A stretch of DNA of 7,447 nt. It comes from OFTM382 sp964352615. Lineage in GTDB: Bacteria > Planctomycetota > Phycisphaerae > Phycisphaerales > UBA1924. Where the stretch lies: NCBI GenBank assembly GCA_964352615.1, contig CAYGSG010000109.1:1-7447 (forward strand). The letters run 5' to 3'. Both the position numbers and the translations under genes were made by a program. Under the pieces are notes generated by a model that saw only the letters and a list, made by a program, of their open reading frames with translations, did not search any database and had not been told where the DNA came from. Shown one piece after another: positions 5,850 to 7,447 of the stretch (positions within the stretch are counted from its first letter, which is position 1; each line of letters starts with the position of its first letter).

Positions 5850-7202
5850 TCAACGGACGAGCAGCAGCACCAGATTGGCCGCCAGACTCAGGGCCGCAAC
5901 CGCGACCACGGCGATGAACAGCGGGTGCGTGAATGGACTGCCGCCGCTCTTGGGCTTGGCCTCGGCCAGCTCGGCGTGGGCCTGGGCCTCGGCGGCCACG
6001 ATGTCCTCAAACGCCGCTGCCGAAACGACACCCTTGTGGGCGATCGCGGGCTTGTTACCCGCCCGCACATCCTTCAGATCCAGCAGCAGATCGGCGCACG
6101 TGGCGTACCGCTTGCGGACGCTCTTGGCCATCATCATCTCGATGATCTCGCTGATGCCCGCCGAGAGCTTGGGGTTCACATGGTCCGGCGGCACGAGATC
6201 GGCCTTGAGGTGCTTGTGCATGACCGCCGACGGGTTCTTGCCCTCAAACGGCACGCTGCCCGTGACCATGTGGTAGAGCGTCGCGCCGAGCGAGTAGATG
6301 TCCGCAGGCGGGCCGACGGTGGTCTCGCCCCGGATCTGCTCGGGAGAGATGTAGTAAGGCGTTCCGAATGCTTTGCCCGCCTCGGCCTCGGCGGCGTCCT
6401 TATCCGACACCGCTCGCGCCAGACCCATGTCGGCCAGCTTGGCGACGCCGTCTTTCGTCAGCATGATGTTCTTGGGCTTGACGTCCCGGTGGATCAGGCC
6501 CCGCTCGTGCGCGTGGTGCAGGGCCTCGGCCATCTGCATCGCGATCTCGATCGCCTCGGCCTCCTTGTACCGCTTCTTGTGCATGATGTCGTCGTAGACC
6601 GAAGTCCCCTCGACGTACTCCATCACGAAGTAGTGGTACTCGTTGGCCTTGCCCACATCGAACGCCTGCACGATGTTCGGATGGTTCAACTGAGCCGCAG
6701 CTCGGCCCTCCGCATAAAAACGCTCGACGAACTGCGGGTTGCTCGTAAACTTCTGAGGCAGCACCTTGATCGCTACCAGCCGGTCCAGGCTAATCTGGCG
6801 TGATTTGTAAACCGTGGCCATCGCGCCCGCACCGAGCTTGGAGAGGATCTTGTAGCCCGGGATCTGCTGGCCAGACCGCTCGGCCTCGATCATCTGGCGG
6901 AGGCGTGCGATCTGCCGCTTGGTGACGAACTGCCGGTCCACGAGGATGTGGGCGAGCGATTGCTGGCCCACGCCCCCCGAGCCGTCCTTCGAGCTTTGCA
7001 GCGCGTGCTGAACTTCTTCTTCGGTGGCGAGACCCTGCTCGACGACCATCCGGCCCACCAGCGTGTCGAGGTTCGTGCCGCCCTTGGTCGCCTCTTTGAT
7101 CGCCTGCTCGCTGTCGGCGACCGAGGGCGGATCCCCCACCGTGACCGGGCGGGTGTCTCCGGGGGCTCCCTGGGCGTGCTGTTGTGGACTTGCTTCACTC
7201 AT
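5850..7202 (-). CDS. Membrane-anchored Hanks-type Ser/Thr protein kinase with N-terminal tandem helical module
   Basis: The 450-residue protein transfers phosphate from ATP to Ser/Thr on proteins. The ATG at 7200-7202 (MSEASPQQ) is preferred over the upstream in-frame TTG at 7214, although neither has a strong SD. Kinase motifs in order are: glycine loop LGAGAMATVYK (123-133), VAIK lysine 146, helix-C Glu165 (YAEG), catalytic loop HRDVKPKN (238-245), metal-binding DMG (258-260, Met in place of the common Phe), activation segment FGTPYYISPEQ, and ADIYSLG Asp301. All residues needed for activity are present. Before the kinase domain, residues about 46-110 contain two related helical units (LVGRMVVEQGLATEEEVQHA and LAHILVDRQFVTKRQIARLR) that resemble the N-terminal modules of GspE/PilB-type proteins. 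An Ala/Glu-rich linker leads to one C-terminal TM (about 429-449), suggesting a tail-anchored cytoplasmic kinase. It lies upstream of infC on the same strand. Confidence 0.93.
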   Translation of the reverse strand: MSEASPQQHAQGAPGDTRPVTVGDPPSVADSEQAIKEATKGGTNLDTLVGRMVVEQGLATEEEVQHALQSSKDGSGGVGQQSLAHILVDRQFVTKRQIARLRQMIEAERSGQQIPGYKILSKLGAGAMATVYKSRQISLDRLVAIKVLPQKFTSNPQFVERFYAEGRAAAQLNHPNIVQAFDVGKANEYHYFVMEYVEGTSVYDDIMHKKRYKEAEAIEIAMQMAEALHHAHERGLIHRDVKPKNIMLTKDGVAKLADMGLARAVSDKDAAEAEAGKAFGTPYYISPEQIRGETTVGPPADIYSLGATLYHMVTGSVPFEGKNPSAVMHKHLKADLVPPDHVNPKLSAGISEIIEMMMAKSVRKRYATCADLLLDLKDVRAGNKPAIAHKGVVSAAAFEDIVAAEAQAHAELAEAKPKSGGSPFTHPLFIAVVAVAALSLAANLVLLLVR

Positions 7203-7304
7203 GCGACAACCCAACTCTACACGAAAGTCAGGGCGGTGCCCCCCTACTTGACAGGCTCATGTGGGCCAGAAGGCCGGTAACCATACGGCCCATAGGGGCA
7301 ACGG

Positions 7305-7333
7305 TTCTCATCGGCGGCATTCTGTGGTATTCT
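7305..7333 (+). promoter_or_regulatory. Candidate sigma-70-type promoter for the prepilin-like gene
   Basis: TTCTCA (7305-7310) and TATTCT (7328-7333) are separated by 17 bp, each matching four of six consensus bases. The -10 element would lie about 54 bp before the ATG at 7387. Promoter consensus in this group is not well defined, so this is tentative. Confidence 0.25.
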
Positions 7334-7386
7334 TGACGCGTGGTCGGCGGGTTCCCGCTGGCCACGGATTCAAACGGAGGTCGGCC

Positions 7387-7447
7387 ATGTTCGCAACCCA
7401 CCAGCGCCGCAGAGGCTTCACCCTCATCGAACTGCTCGTCGTCATCG
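7387..7447 (+). CDS. Prepilin/pseudopilin-type protein with N-terminal methylation motif (truncated by window end)
   Basis: The ATG at 7387 is preceded by GGAGG (7376-7380) with six bases spacing. The 20 visible residues are a short basic leader (MFATHQRRRG) followed by FTLIELLVVI. This is the type IV prepilin signal: cleavage after the Gly by prepilin peptidase, N-methylation of the new Phe, and a conserved Glu at position +5. In Planctomycetota this start is found on type II secretion pseudopilins and on very many DUF1559-type proteins, and the visible part cannot separate these. The gene is divergent from the kinase across about 184 bp and continues beyond the window. Confidence 0.9.
   Translation, partial: MFATHQRRRGFTLIELLVVI

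Noticed and set aside
7248..7253. Exact TTGACA on the + strand as a -35 box for the prepilin-like gene
   Set aside because: At 17 bp spacing the sequence is AGGCCG, not a -10 element, and it is about 130 bp from the start codon.

Overview
The window looks like chromosomal DNA from a GC-rich bacterium of the phylum Planctomycetota, most likely class Phycisphaerae. The clues are a secreted protein ending in a short PEP-CTERM-like tail (PAPSG, hydrophobic stretch, RRRR), a Hanks-type Ser/Thr kinase with an unusual N-terminal module, a prepilin-type gene start, a tRNA piece with no encoded CCA, and an infC gene detached from the ribosomal protein genes that usually follow it. The taxonomic call is an inference from gene content.

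Left end (1-240): there is a 3' half of a tRNA-Leu(CAA) gene, with anticodon loop, long variable arm, T arm and acceptor 3' strand but no 5' half. It follows the last 27 codons of an open frame whose sequence is reminiscent of a tyrosine-recombinase C-terminus. Together they look like the far junction (att remnant) of an element integrated into a tRNA-Leu gene, with the element lying to the left of the window. Next comes a 408-codon minus-strand gene of unknown function with an apparent N-terminal helix-turn-helix. Its divergent upstream region carries a 14-bp perfect palindrome and an extra half-site.

Middle (1689-4579): a secreted HAF-repeat/PEP-CTERM-like protein is followed by a clear rho-independent terminator. 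Then come a small conserved-looking hypothetical protein on the minus strand and, divergently transcribed after a 39-bp gap, a MacB/FtsX-type ABC transporter permease. No ATPase or membrane-fusion partner is in the window.

Right part (4644-7447): infC lies on the minus strand with a textbook terminator. Its best start is a rare AUU codon at 5520-5522 behind a perfect AAGGAG, 20 codons upstream of the first ATG, and the protein carries a long charged C-terminal extension. A 327-bp gene-free leader with a stem-loop separates infC from an upstream same-strand Ser/Thr protein kinase that has a C-terminal membrane anchor. Divergent from the kinase, the window ends inside the first codons of a prepilin/pseudopilin-type gene.

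Most genes appear to be separate transcription units. The only same-strand neighbours are the kinase and infC. I did not find a complete new defence or mobile system. The most unusual items are the half tRNA junction, the AUU-started infC with its extended tail, and the palindrome upstream of the uncharacterised putative regulator.
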